Assembly (NCBI RefSeq): GCF_947500985.1
Contig: NZ_CANMTX010000006.1
Coordinates: 124,001 to 188,000 of the forward strand
Length of the DNA stretch: 64,000 nucleotides
Direction: 5' to 3'
From: an uncultured Maribacter sp.
GTDB taxonomy: Bacteria > Bacteroidota > Bacteroidia > Flavobacteriales > Flavobacteriaceae
In this document: positions 42,577 through 50,635 of the stretch, piece after piece
Layout of the letters: each line of letters starts with the position of its first letter
How positions within the stretch are numbered: the first letter of the stretch is position 1
Translations under genes and position numbers: made by a program
Notes under the pieces: model-generated
What the model saw: the letters and a program-made list of their open reading frames with translations, nothing else
What the model was told of the DNA's origin: nothing
The model's database searches: none

Positions 42577-45486
42577 TTAATTCAGAATTGAATCGTAAAT
42601 AGCCTGTTGAATTCTAGTTCTTAACCCAGATTTAACTAAAAGTGTGTTAGATGCAGATGGATATGTTCTGTTGGATAAAAATACGTAGACAATTTCTTCT
42701 TCTGGATCAGCCCAAGTATACGTTCCTGTAAAACCACTGTGCCCAAAACTTTTTCTAGAAACACAACCACAGGTCGGACCACTGTGCTGTAACTGTGGTT
42801 TATCAAACCCTACTCCCCTACGCACATTGTTATCACAAAAATAACAGGTATTGAATTTTTTAACCGTTCTAGAATCGAAAAACTTAGTACCTCCATAATA
42901 TCCATCTTGAAGGTACATTTGCATAATCTTGGCAATGTCATTAGAGTTACTAAAGAGTCCGGCATGCCCACCGACGCCTGCTTGCATTGCAGCACCCATA
43001 TCATGAACGTAACCTTGTACGGTACCATATCTATAATAGTTATCTTCCTCAGAAGGAACAATCATATTTTTATCAAATTTCTCTAAAGGATTATATGAGG
43101 TGTGGTTTGCCCCTATTCTATTATAAAGAAAATTATTTGTTAATCCGTCTAGCCTTTGACCATAACTTTCTTCAACAACCTTTTTCATTACATAATACGG
43201 TACGTCACTGTAACGGTATCTATTAGACTTTAAATCTTGTCTACCAATTCTATTATAAATTGAGTCTTTGTACGCATCTGCTAAATACAGGTTATCATAT
43301 ACTTTAGTTGAAAAACCGGGTAATGGCGAATTTCTATAAAATTCACCTGAAGGCTTTTTATTTTCGTCCAATGTATTAATGTAAAAAGGAATCCATGCAG
43401 GCAAACGCCCATAATGCGAAAGTGCTTTTAAAACGGTAACATTTTTAATTTCGGTGTTAGAATAATTCGGCACCAATTCTTCAAAAGTATTGTTCAAACC
43501 TATTCTGCCTTCTTCCTCCATTTTCATTACCATTGGTAATGTGGCTAATATTTTTGTCAAAGAAGCCAAATCATATATATAATCATTGGTAATCTTTTCT
43601 TTGCTGTCGAATGTGGGTTTACCAAAGCTTTTCTGATAGATTACTTTTCCCTTTCGAGCAACTAAAACTTGAGCACCAGGAAACATTAAACTATCTAAAC
43701 CATGACTCATTAACTCATCTATTTCTCTAAGTCCTTTTGAGCTCATACCAACACGCTCTGGAATACTATATCCCAATCTACTTAAAGATTTAACTTGCAC
43801 TCCTGTATTTACAGGAAATTCTTGATGGGCACTAACAGGCAATTTACCGGTAGCACTTACCGCTCCAAATAATACTTCTGCAGTTTTTTCTTGTGCTATA
43901 TCACTATTCTGATAAGACATTACCACAGCATCGATTGTATCATATGATTTGATATCTGATAAAGCATATGGCTTGGCAAAAACACAAAGTATAAGATTAG
44001 AAGTACGTTCGCTGCCAATTGCTTGCAGCCAGTTTAATTCTTTAGTAGAAAGTTTATATGATTTCCAGGGACTTTCATTACTCTTATGATGCCCAACAAT
44101 AATTAAATTGAAATCTTTAAGTTTAGCTTTCAAGGAATTTATATCATTCGCCTCAACCACAGTAACATCGGCATAATTCTTCAATCCTTTTATGAAAGCC
44201 TCGTTATCAGAATCGCCTATTTTCACATAAGCAATCTTCTTATTATCTAAATTCTTGATAGATAATATATCTAGCTTATTCTTTACAACGGTAATCGCAT
44301 TTTCTATAGCTTGCTCATAAATAATATCATCTTCAAGGCTATTTAAATCTTCATATAAGTTTTCTATTTGTACAGGCTTATATTTATTTAAACCAGCCTT
44401 ATATTTTGCCTGTAATATTTTTTTGACAGAATAAGCCAAACGCTCTTCAGACAACTTACCCTTTTCGAAGGCTTTGGTTAATTTTTCTTTTGCACTTACA
44501 ATATTCTCTGGCATTAATAACATATCGTTACCTGCCATAAATGCATCTAACTCAACGCTACCGTCTTTTCCTTTTGTAGAAACCCCTTTCATATTTAGGG
44601 CATCGGTAAAAATTAATCCCTCGTAACCTAATTCTTCCTTTAAAATTCCGGATATGATTTGCTCCGATAAAGAAGAAGGCATCCCTTTTTTCATTTCAAG
44701 TGCAGGAACCTCTAAGTGAGCTACCATTATACTACTTAAACCTGAACTGATTAATTTCTTAAACGGATATAGTTCTAAGCTATCCAGTCTTTTTCTTGAG
44801 AAAGGAATTACCGGTAAATTATGATGAGAATCTACTTCTGTATCACCATGACCAGGAAAATGCTTCCCATTTGCCAATACCCCAGCGCTTTCCATACCTC
44901 GGACAAAAGCAATTCCCTTATCAACAACATTATCTCTATTCTCACCAAAAGAACGATTTCCAATAATAGGATTTTTCGGATTTGTATTGATATCTAAATC
45001 TGGGGCAAAATTAATTTGCACTCCTAAACGTTTAGCATGCTCACCTATTTGATATCCTACTTTTTCTACAATCGAATTATCTTGAATAGCCCCCAAAGTC
45101 ATATTCCAAGGAAATGCATAGGTAGAATCTAATCTCATAGAAAGTCCCCACTCAGCATCCATTCCAATAAGTAATGGAATTTTTGAAGCAGCTTGATAAT
45201 CATTTGTAAGTTTTGCTTGTCTAACAGGTCCGCCTTTAGAAAAGATAACACCACCCAGGTTCTCTTTAAGTATTAAATCCTTTATTAGATTCGTAGCTTG
45301 CTTACTTTGATTAGAGGCAACACTGACCATAAATAGCTGACCCAACTTTTGATCCAAGCTCATTTGACCATACTGCGCATCTACCCAACGTTGTTGAGCA
45401 GTACTGTCTTTGGTTACTAAGGGGTTTTGAGCCAGTAAACTTGAACAGCAAAACAATCCACAAATAAGAATAAAAATATAGCGCAT
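42577..45486 (-). CDS. Glycoside hydrolase family 3 fused to beta-lactamase-like serine hydrolase
   Basis: A 969-residue secreted protein, signal peptide 1-19 (LLAQ). Residues 30-365 are a NagZ-type GH3 domain: GKHFPGHGDT at 207-216, the Asp219/His221 dyad (DSH), and the nucleophile Asp295 in FTDALNMKG. A GH3 C-terminal-like alpha/beta domain covers about 390-560. Residues 580-969 are a class C beta-lactamase/DD-peptidase-like domain with the SxxK motif at S642-K645, a YSD-type second motif and HSGFTGT in place of KTG. It probably removes GlcNAc from muropeptides or envelope glycans and hydrolyses a peptide or ester bond. The fusion is frequent in Bacteroidota. Substrates are inferred. Confidence 0.9.
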   Translation of the reverse strand: MRYIFILICGLFCCSSLLAQNPLVTKDSTAQQRWVDAQYGQMSLDQKLGQLFMVSVASNQSKQATNLIKDLILKENLGGVIFSKGGPVRQAKLTNDYQAASKIPLLIGMDAEWGLSMRLDSTYAFPWNMTLGAIQDNSIVEKVGYQIGEHAKRLGVQINFAPDLDINTNPKNPIIGNRSFGENRDNVVDKGIAFVRGMESAGVLANGKHFPGHGDTEVDSHHNLPVIPFSRKRLDSLELYPFKKLISSGLSSIMVAHLEVPALEMKKGMPSSLSEQIISGILKEELGYEGLIFTDALNMKGVSTKGKDGSVELDAFMAGNDMLLMPENIVSAKEKLTKAFEKGKLSEERLAYSVKKILQAKYKAGLNKYKPVQIENLYEDLNSLEDDIIYEQAIENAITVVKNKLDILSIKNLDNKKIAYVKIGDSDNEAFIKGLKNYADVTVVEANDINSLKAKLKDFNLIIVGHHKSNESPWKSYKLSTKELNWLQAIGSERTSNLILCVFAKPYALSDIKSYDTIDAVVMSYQNSDIAQEKTAEVLFGAVSATGKLPVSAHQEFPVNTGVQVKSLSRLGYSIPERVGMSSKGLREIDELMSHGLDSLMFPGAQVLVARKGKVIYQKSFGKPTFDSKEKITNDYIYDLASLTKILATLPMVMKMEEEGRIGLNNTFEELVPNYSNTEIKNVTVLKALSHYGRLPAWIPFYINTLDENKKPSGEFYRNSPLPGFSTKVYDNLYLADAYKDSIYNRIGRQDLKSNRYRYSDVPYYVMKKVVEESYGQRLDGLTNNFLYNRIGANHTSYNPLEKFDKNMIVPSEEDNYYRYGTVQGYVHDMGAAMQAGVGGHAGLFSNSNDIAKIMQMYLQDGYYGGTKFFDSRTVKKFNTCYFCDNNVRRGVGFDKPQLQHSGPTCGCVSRKSFGHSGFTGTYTWADPEEEIVYVFLSNRTYPSASNTLLVKSGLRTRIQQAIYDSILN

Positions 45487-45580
45487 AAAAATATATGTAC
45501 TGAGATAACTATTATGGATTGAAATTATTGCATTTCATCGATAAAACCCAATAAAATCTGGTACTTAAGAAGAAATTATG

Positions 45581-46063
45581 TTAAAGGAAACGAGCATGCC
45601 AACTCTCTGAAGCAGGTACTTCCCAATGCTCAAGATACTCTCCTTTATTGGTAACCAGATTGTTGAATACAATTGTATTTTTAGAAATCGCCTTTTGTTT
45701 CGCCATAGCCTTAAAATCAATTAAACTTTTGTAGGCTACAAACTCACCTTGTTTGTATGAAACGTTCATTTTATCTAATAAAAGGACATCATATTTCTTT
45801 TCTAAAGCCTGTATAAAACGCACAGAAGCATCAATAGAGCAACCAGTAGCCCCTTGGGTCGTTTGATCAAGAGCTATTACTATAAATCGTCTATACTTTA
45901 TTTCATAGCCTGCATTTAAATCATTACCGTGTGCGGTCCATGAAGTTAAAAAAGTATCTAAATCTGAACCAATTTCGGCTATTTCCTTTTCAGAAAATGA
46001 ACGGTTACATTGATATATCCAAACTCTTGCAGTTTCTGGTAATGTCTTAAATTCTACTAGCAA
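45581..46063 (-). CDS. Conserved Bacteroidota protein of unknown function
   Basis: A 160-residue soluble protein. Homologues are commonly named ABC transporter ATPase, but there is no Walker A, no LSGGQ and no Walker B here. It begins LPETARVWIYQCNRSFSEKE, has a central GCSIDASVRFIQALEKKYD with one Cys, and ends HWEVPASESWHARFL. The Cys-Ser-Ile-Asp segment and Trp-rich tail are the most distinctive parts. It lies 18 bases after the Fe-S protein at 46082 and is probably the last gene of the amidase-MCE-Fe-S unit. Function unknown. Confidence 0.75.
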   Translation of the reverse strand: MLVEFKTLPETARVWIYQCNRSFSEKEIAEIGSDLDTFLTSWTAHGNDLNAGYEIKYRRFIVIALDQTTQGATGCSIDASVRFIQALEKKYDVLLLDKMNVSYKQGEFVAYKSLIDFKAMAKQKAISKNTIVFNNLVTNKGEYLEHWEVPASESWHARFL

Positions 46064-46081
46064 ATTTTAATTTTTTAACTA

Positions 46082-46873
46082 TTATAAATCTTCGGCCGTC
46101 GCAATCATCTCTGCAATATCCATTACCTGAACATCACCTTCTTTTTCTTTATTCTTAACCCCATCTGTCATCATCGTGTTACAGAATGGGCAACCTGCCG
46201 CAATAATTTCTGGTTTTGTCTCTAATGCTTGCTCTGTACGCTCAATATTTACATCCTTATCACCTTTTTCAGGTTCCTTGAACATTTGTGCGCCACCAGC
46301 ACCACAACAAAGACCTCTCTGCTTACAGCTTTTCATTTCAATAAGCTCGGCATCTAGTTTTCTAATTAAATCTCTTGGTGCTTCGTATACGCCGTTTGCT
46401 CTACCTAAATAACATGGGTCATGAAATGTAATGCGTTTACCCTTAAAGTTACCGCCTTCCATAGAAATTCTGCCATCGTTCAGTAAGTCTTTAAGAAATT
46501 GTGTATGGTGTACAACTTCATAATTACCTCCTAAACCAGGGTATTCATTTTTTATCGTATTAAAACAATGCGGGCATGCTGTTACTATTTTTTTTATATC
46601 ATAAGCGTTCAGCACCTCTATGTTAGTCACTGCTTGCATCTGAAACAAAAACTCATTACCAGCACGTTTTGCAGGGTCACCCGTACAACTTTCTTCTGTA
46701 CCAAGTACCGCAAAAGACACATTAGCCTTGTTCAAAATCTTTACAAAGGCTTTGGTTATTTTCTTTGCTCTATCATCAAAACTACCAGCACAACCCACCC
46801 AAAACAAAACTTCAGGTACGGTTCCCGACGCAAAAAATTCTGCCATTGTAGGCACTTTTAATTCACTTGCCAT
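46082..46873 (-). CDS. (Fe-S)-binding protein with two CCG domains
   Basis: A 263-residue soluble protein of the heterodisulfide reductase subunit B/LutA/GlcF C-terminal type. It carries two Cys-rich CCG-type segments: one with an early WVGCAGSFD and CPHCFNTIKNEYPG, the second with HDPCYLGRANG, RGLCCGAGGAQMF and AAGCPFCNTMM. These bind a non-cubane or 4Fe-4S cluster and accept electrons. Eight bases separate it from the membrane Fe-S protein upstream, so the two probably form one complex. The substrate is unknown; glycolate, lactate and disulfide are the known choices in the family. Confidence 0.85.
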   Translation of the reverse strand: MASELKVPTMAEFFASGTVPEVLFWVGCAGSFDDRAKKITKAFVKILNKANVSFAVLGTEESCTGDPAKRAGNEFLFQMQAVTNIEVLNAYDIKKIVTACPHCFNTIKNEYPGLGGNYEVVHHTQFLKDLLNDGRISMEGGNFKGKRITFHDPCYLGRANGVYEAPRDLIRKLDAELIEMKSCKQRGLCCGAGGAQMFKEPEKGDKDVNIERTEQALETKPEIIAAGCPFCNTMMTDGVKNKEKEGDVQVMDIAEMIATAEDL

Positions 46874-46881
46874 ATCTATCT

Positions 46882-48207
46882 TTAAGATTCTTTACTCCAA
46901 TTTAAACGGTCCATTTGGTTAAATGGCCAAGGTGCTCCATTATTCTCTATATTACCCATCATATTATTCAAATCTGTAGGAGCTGCAGATTGTTCCATAA
47001 CCAAATACTGTCTCATATCCATAATAATAGAAAGAGGATCAATACTAATGGGGCAAGCCTCAACACAGGCATTACAAGATGTACATGCCCATAATTCTTC
47101 GGGAGTAATAAAATCGTTCAGTAATTGCTTACCATCATCTTTAAACTCACCATTATTAGCATCTATATTCTTACCCACTTCCTCTAAACGATCACGGGTA
47201 TCCATCATAATTTTACGCGGAGATAATTTTTTTCCGGTCTGATTTGCAGGGCACTCACTAGTACAACGACCACATTCTGTACATGTGTATGCATTTAGTA
47301 ATTGTACCCAACTTAAATCCTGTACGTCTGACGCACCAAACTTATCTGGAACAGCAGCATCTTCTGCCGGTTCTGCATAAGGATCTGCATCTGGATCCAT
47401 CATCATACGAACTTCATCTGTAACAGACTGTAAATTTCTAAACTGACCTTTAGGTGTCAACTTACCGTAATAAGTATTTGGGAAAGCCAAAAGAATATGA
47501 AGGTGTTTTGAGTAATATAAATAATTAAGGAAAAATAAAATTCCTGCAATATGTACCCACCAAGCGGTACGTTCTATTAATACTAATGTAGAAATAGACA
47601 TCCCTTCAAACATAGGAGCAATAAAACTACTAATAGGAAAGGACCCTGCTGCTGCATAATGATCTGCGCCCATCTGTTGCAATTGGTAATCTGCACCGTT
47701 CATGGTCAAAAACAAAATCATTAGTACAAGCTCTATATAAAGAATAAGATTCCCGTCTTTTTTAGGCCATCCTTCCATTTCAGGTTTAAAGAATCTCTTT
47801 AATTTTATTACATTCCTTCTAATCCAGAAAACTACAACAGCTATTATAACCAACAATGCTAAAACCTCGAATGATCCGATTAAGAAATCATATACAGGTC
47901 CTAATACGGCAAACATTCTGTGCGTACCAAAAATACCATCTAAAATAATTTCTAGAACTTCGATGTTTATAATAACAAAACCAACATAAACAATAATATG
48001 CAGTGCTCCAGCAATTGGGCGCACCACCATTTTAGATTGCCCGAGAGCAATCTTTGCCATGTTTTTCCAACGTTGTGGTTTATTATCTGTTACCGAAGCA
48101 TCTTTACCTAAAAAAATATTCCGTTTCAACTTTGAAACATTCTTTACAAAGAAACCAACACCTACTATTAGCAGGATTACAAAAATAATATTAGGGAGAT
48201 ATTGCAT
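46882..48207 (-). CDS. Membrane-bound Fe-S oxidoreductase (two 4Fe-4S clusters)
   Basis: A 441-residue protein. The N-terminal 260 residues have about five hydrophobic helices with His residues suited to haem binding (HIIVYVGFV, WWVHIAGILFF), like the NarI/DsrM-type membrane domain. The C-terminal part has two ferredoxin motifs, CTECGRCTSEC and CTSCNACVEAC, each ending in Pro. This arrangement resembles HdrE/HdrC fusions that pass electrons between the quinone pool and a CCG protein, which is encoded next (8-base gap). It lies 15 bases after the MCE gene. Confidence 0.85.
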   Translation of the reverse strand: MQYLPNIIFVILLIVGVGFFVKNVSKLKRNIFLGKDASVTDNKPQRWKNMAKIALGQSKMVVRPIAGALHIIVYVGFVIINIEVLEIILDGIFGTHRMFAVLGPVYDFLIGSFEVLALLVIIAVVVFWIRRNVIKLKRFFKPEMEGWPKKDGNLILYIELVLMILFLTMNGADYQLQQMGADHYAAAGSFPISSFIAPMFEGMSISTLVLIERTAWWVHIAGILFFLNYLYYSKHLHILLAFPNTYYGKLTPKGQFRNLQSVTDEVRMMMDPDADPYAEPAEDAAVPDKFGASDVQDLSWVQLLNAYTCTECGRCTSECPANQTGKKLSPRKIMMDTRDRLEEVGKNIDANNGEFKDDGKQLLNDFITPEELWACTSCNACVEACPISIDPLSIIMDMRQYLVMEQSAAPTDLNNMMGNIENNGAPWPFNQMDRLNWSKES

Positions 48208-48222
48208 ATAAATTAATCTTCT

Positions 48223-49188
48223 TTACTTCTCAATTGAATTTGCCGCTGGATCATCTTCTGGTACTTCGTAATCTTTCTGCTTTTTACCAAAAACAGAAAC
48301 ATTCACATACCTCTTCGGATTTAAACGAAAATCTTGTAATAATAAGTCTAGTTCGCGAGACGCGTTATTTAAGTTACCATACAATTCCTTGTCGTTCATA
48401 AGTAATCCAAGTGACCCATCTCCATTCTCAATTCTTTCTGTCACCTTATCTAAACTAGCCATAGTAGATTCTAGACTTGCCAAAGTTCTACCAAGTCCCG
48501 CAGAATTTAAAGAATCTGAAAGCTTTGCAAAATTAGCAGTTAACTGTTCAAAGTTTTCGAATGAGCTATTCAGCTTTTCTTTATTACCATCTAAAACAGA
48601 ATTAATTTGAGTGGCACTAGTATTCAAGTTAGTAATTAAAGTATTTAACCCTCCAATAACCTCTTTCAGTTCTTTCTTAGTTTTTTCATCTAAAACAGAA
48701 TTTACATTGACCAAAACAGAATCTGCACCAGATATAGCAGATTCTACTTTACGTACTAACGGATTTAGCTTTTGCTGTGCCAAATCTGTAATACCCGGTC
48801 TGGTTTCCGTACGTAACGTATCGCCAGATTGTGCCAATGCTTCATCAAAAATTGGTTTAATTTGTAGCCCCTTGCCTCCTATTATACCAGTATCATATAA
48901 TTCAACGGTACTATTTTTAGAAAATTTAAATTTATTACCAACTGTAAATGTCACTAACAAATTCCCCTTATCATCTAAAAATTTAATATCGTTAACCTTA
49001 CCGACGCTAAAGCCGTTAATAGAGACAGTAGTACCCGATTGCAAACCGCCAACATTTGGGTATACAGCAAAAAATGTTTTACTATTATCAAAAAGTGGAG
49101 TCGACTTTAAATAGCTGAATCCCATGATGAACAGTAATATGCCACCAATAACAATAATTCCTGTTTTTAATTCTCTAGATAGTTTCAA
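48223..49188 (-). CDS. MCE/MlaD-family lipid-transport protein
   Basis: A 321-residue protein with one N-terminal membrane helix (10-27), then an MCE domain (about 36-115: VGGLQSGTTVSINGFSVGKV, GGKGLQI). A long helical region (130-285) of Asn/Ser/Leu repeats probably makes the coiled-coil tunnel seen in MlaD/PqiB-type oligomers. It should carry phospholipids across the periplasm. No Mla ATPase or permease is adjacent. It sits 47 bases after the amidase gene and 15 before the Fe-S oxidoreductase gene. Confidence 0.88.
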   Translation of the reverse strand: MKLSRELKTGIIVIGGILLFIMGFSYLKSTPLFDNSKTFFAVYPNVGGLQSGTTVSINGFSVGKVNDIKFLDDKGNLLVTFTVGNKFKFSKNSTVELYDTGIIGGKGLQIKPIFDEALAQSGDTLRTETRPGITDLAQQKLNPLVRKVESAISGADSVLVNVNSVLDEKTKKELKEVIGGLNTLITNLNTSATQINSVLDGNKEKLNSSFENFEQLTANFAKLSDSLNSAGLGRTLASLESTMASLDKVTERIENGDGSLGLLMNDKELYGNLNNASRELDLLLQDFRLNPKRYVNVSVFGKKQKDYEVPEDDPAANSIEK

Positions 49189-49235
49189 GCAATTATATTT
49201 TTAGTACTCTCAAAATTATGAATAATATTTACACT

Positions 49236-50531
49236 TTATGGTGTAAAATTAGAAACCTCGTCAATAGCATCTTGAATCGGAATTCTCTCACCTAATTTAT
49301 AGGCGACTATATAAGCAGTTGCATACCCTTTTTCTTGAGCTTGAGACTGCATCATTTTAGCCTCTCTATATGACCTTGTTTCACCATACATATAACGATA
49401 CAAGTTCTTAAAAGGTTCTTGAGAAAGATTCGAAAGACCTTTAAAATTACTAGAACTTAAAGCTACATTTTTACTGCTTGCCATCAATTGAATTTTGAAA
49501 ACAATAGAATTCGCCACTTCTTTTTCGTTAATTGCTTCTTTTACCTTTACTACAGGTACTTCTGGAACAGTTTCTTTAACCTCTTCAACTTTAGGTGTCG
49601 AAATAATTTCTTTTGGCTCATTTACTTCGGCAACTACCTCTTTGATAGGTTCGGCAACAATTTCCTTTTTTTCTTCAACCTTTTCTTCTACTACCTCCTG
49701 TACTGGTGGTGCCTTAGGCTCAGTAACTGCAGTAGCTACAGATTTCACTGTTGGTTGAACACCTTCTTTATAATGTAATATTGCCTTAGCAATTGCCTCG
49801 CCCATATCATTCTGCCCCTTAGTCGAGTTTAAATAAGCCCCTTCATCTTTATTGGTTAAGAATCCTGTTTCAACTAAAACACTTGGCATAAAAGTTTGAT
49901 GTAAAACAATAAAACCCGCTTGCTTCACTTTCCTATCTGTTCTTTTTAACTTACTAGAAAAATTCTCTTGAATCATTGTCGCCAAAGCTACACTTTGATC
50001 TAAAAATTCTTCTTGCATAATAGTTAGTCCGATAACAGATTCTGGAGAATTAATGTCGTAATCGGCATATCTATTCTCGTAATTATCCTCTAAATAAATT
50101 ACCGAGTTTTCTTTCTTCGCTATTTCAAAATTTTGCTTGTTGGCATGAAGACCTAATACAAAGGTACCTGCACCATGCGCATCTGAAGTGTGAGAATCGC
50201 AATGCACCGATACAAACAAGTCTGCATTTGCTTTATTTGCTACCTCTCCCCTAACGTATAAATCAATAAACGTATCGTCTTTACGAGTGTATATAACTTT
50301 AATATCTTTATTCTTAGAAAGTATTTCACCTACTTTCAAAACGATATTTAAGGCTATTTTTTTCTCTAAATAGCCATTTCCTAAATTACCAGGATCATGA
50401 CCACCGTGCCCTGCATCAAGCACAACAATAAAAGGATCATCAGATTTGATTTCCTCATCAGACACCGTAAAAGACAGAAGTAATAACGCTGTCGATAATA
50501 CTAAAGAAATACTAAAGAATTTTATTTTCAT
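49236..50531 (-). CDS. N-acetylmuramoyl-L-alanine amidase with C-terminal SPOR-like region
   Basis: A 431-residue exported protein. Signal peptide about 1-23. The amidase_3 domain (33-252) keeps all zinc ligands and the catalytic Glu: H42 (AGHGGHDPG), E56 (YLEKK), H110 (VSVHCDSH) and E221 (VETGF). A Glu/Val/Lys-rich linker (255-345) leads to a C-terminal segment with FKIQLMAS and REAKMMQSQAQEKGY that resembles a SPOR domain, which would bind denuded septal peptidoglycan. It cleaves the amide between MurNAc and the stem peptide, probably during daughter-cell separation. It is the first gene of the minus-strand unit and is divergent from lptD by 104 bases. Confidence 0.92.
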   Translation of the reverse strand: MKIKFFSISLVLSTALLLLSFTVSDEEIKSDDPFIVVLDAGHGGHDPGNLGNGYLEKKIALNIVLKVGEILSKNKDIKVIYTRKDDTFIDLYVRGEVANKANADLFVSVHCDSHTSDAHGAGTFVLGLHANKQNFEIAKKENSVIYLEDNYENRYADYDINSPESVIGLTIMQEEFLDQSVALATMIQENFSSKLKRTDRKVKQAGFIVLHQTFMPSVLVETGFLTNKDEGAYLNSTKGQNDMGEAIAKAILHYKEGVQPTVKSVATAVTEPKAPPVQEVVEEKVEEKKEIVAEPIKEVVAEVNEPKEIISTPKVEEVKETVPEVPVVKVKEAINEKEVANSIVFKIQLMASSKNVALSSSNFKGLSNLSQEPFKNLYRYMYGETRSYREAKMMQSQAQEKGYATAYIVAYKLGERIPIQDAIDEVSNFTP

Positions 50532-50607
50532 ATGTGTTAGGGATTATATCGCCCTGATAATGGTTAAATTTATTGTAAGACGCTACATAGGGATTAAAAA
50601 ATATATG

Positions 50608-50615
50608 TAAGTTTG
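50608..50615 (+). promoter_or_regulatory. -7 element TAAGTTTG upstream of lptD
   Basis: An exact TAnnTTTG in the 104-base divergent region between the amidase gene and lptD, 20 bases before the TTG start at 50636. No well-spaced -33 box. Confidence 0.45.
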
Positions 50616-50635
50616 ACATCTTAAATAACGGCTCA

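Noticed and set aside
49488..49778. Plus-strand open frames opposite the Glu/Val/Lys linker of the amidase gene.
   Set aside because: Composition is explained by the repetitive linker codons of the real gene; no domain is recognisable.
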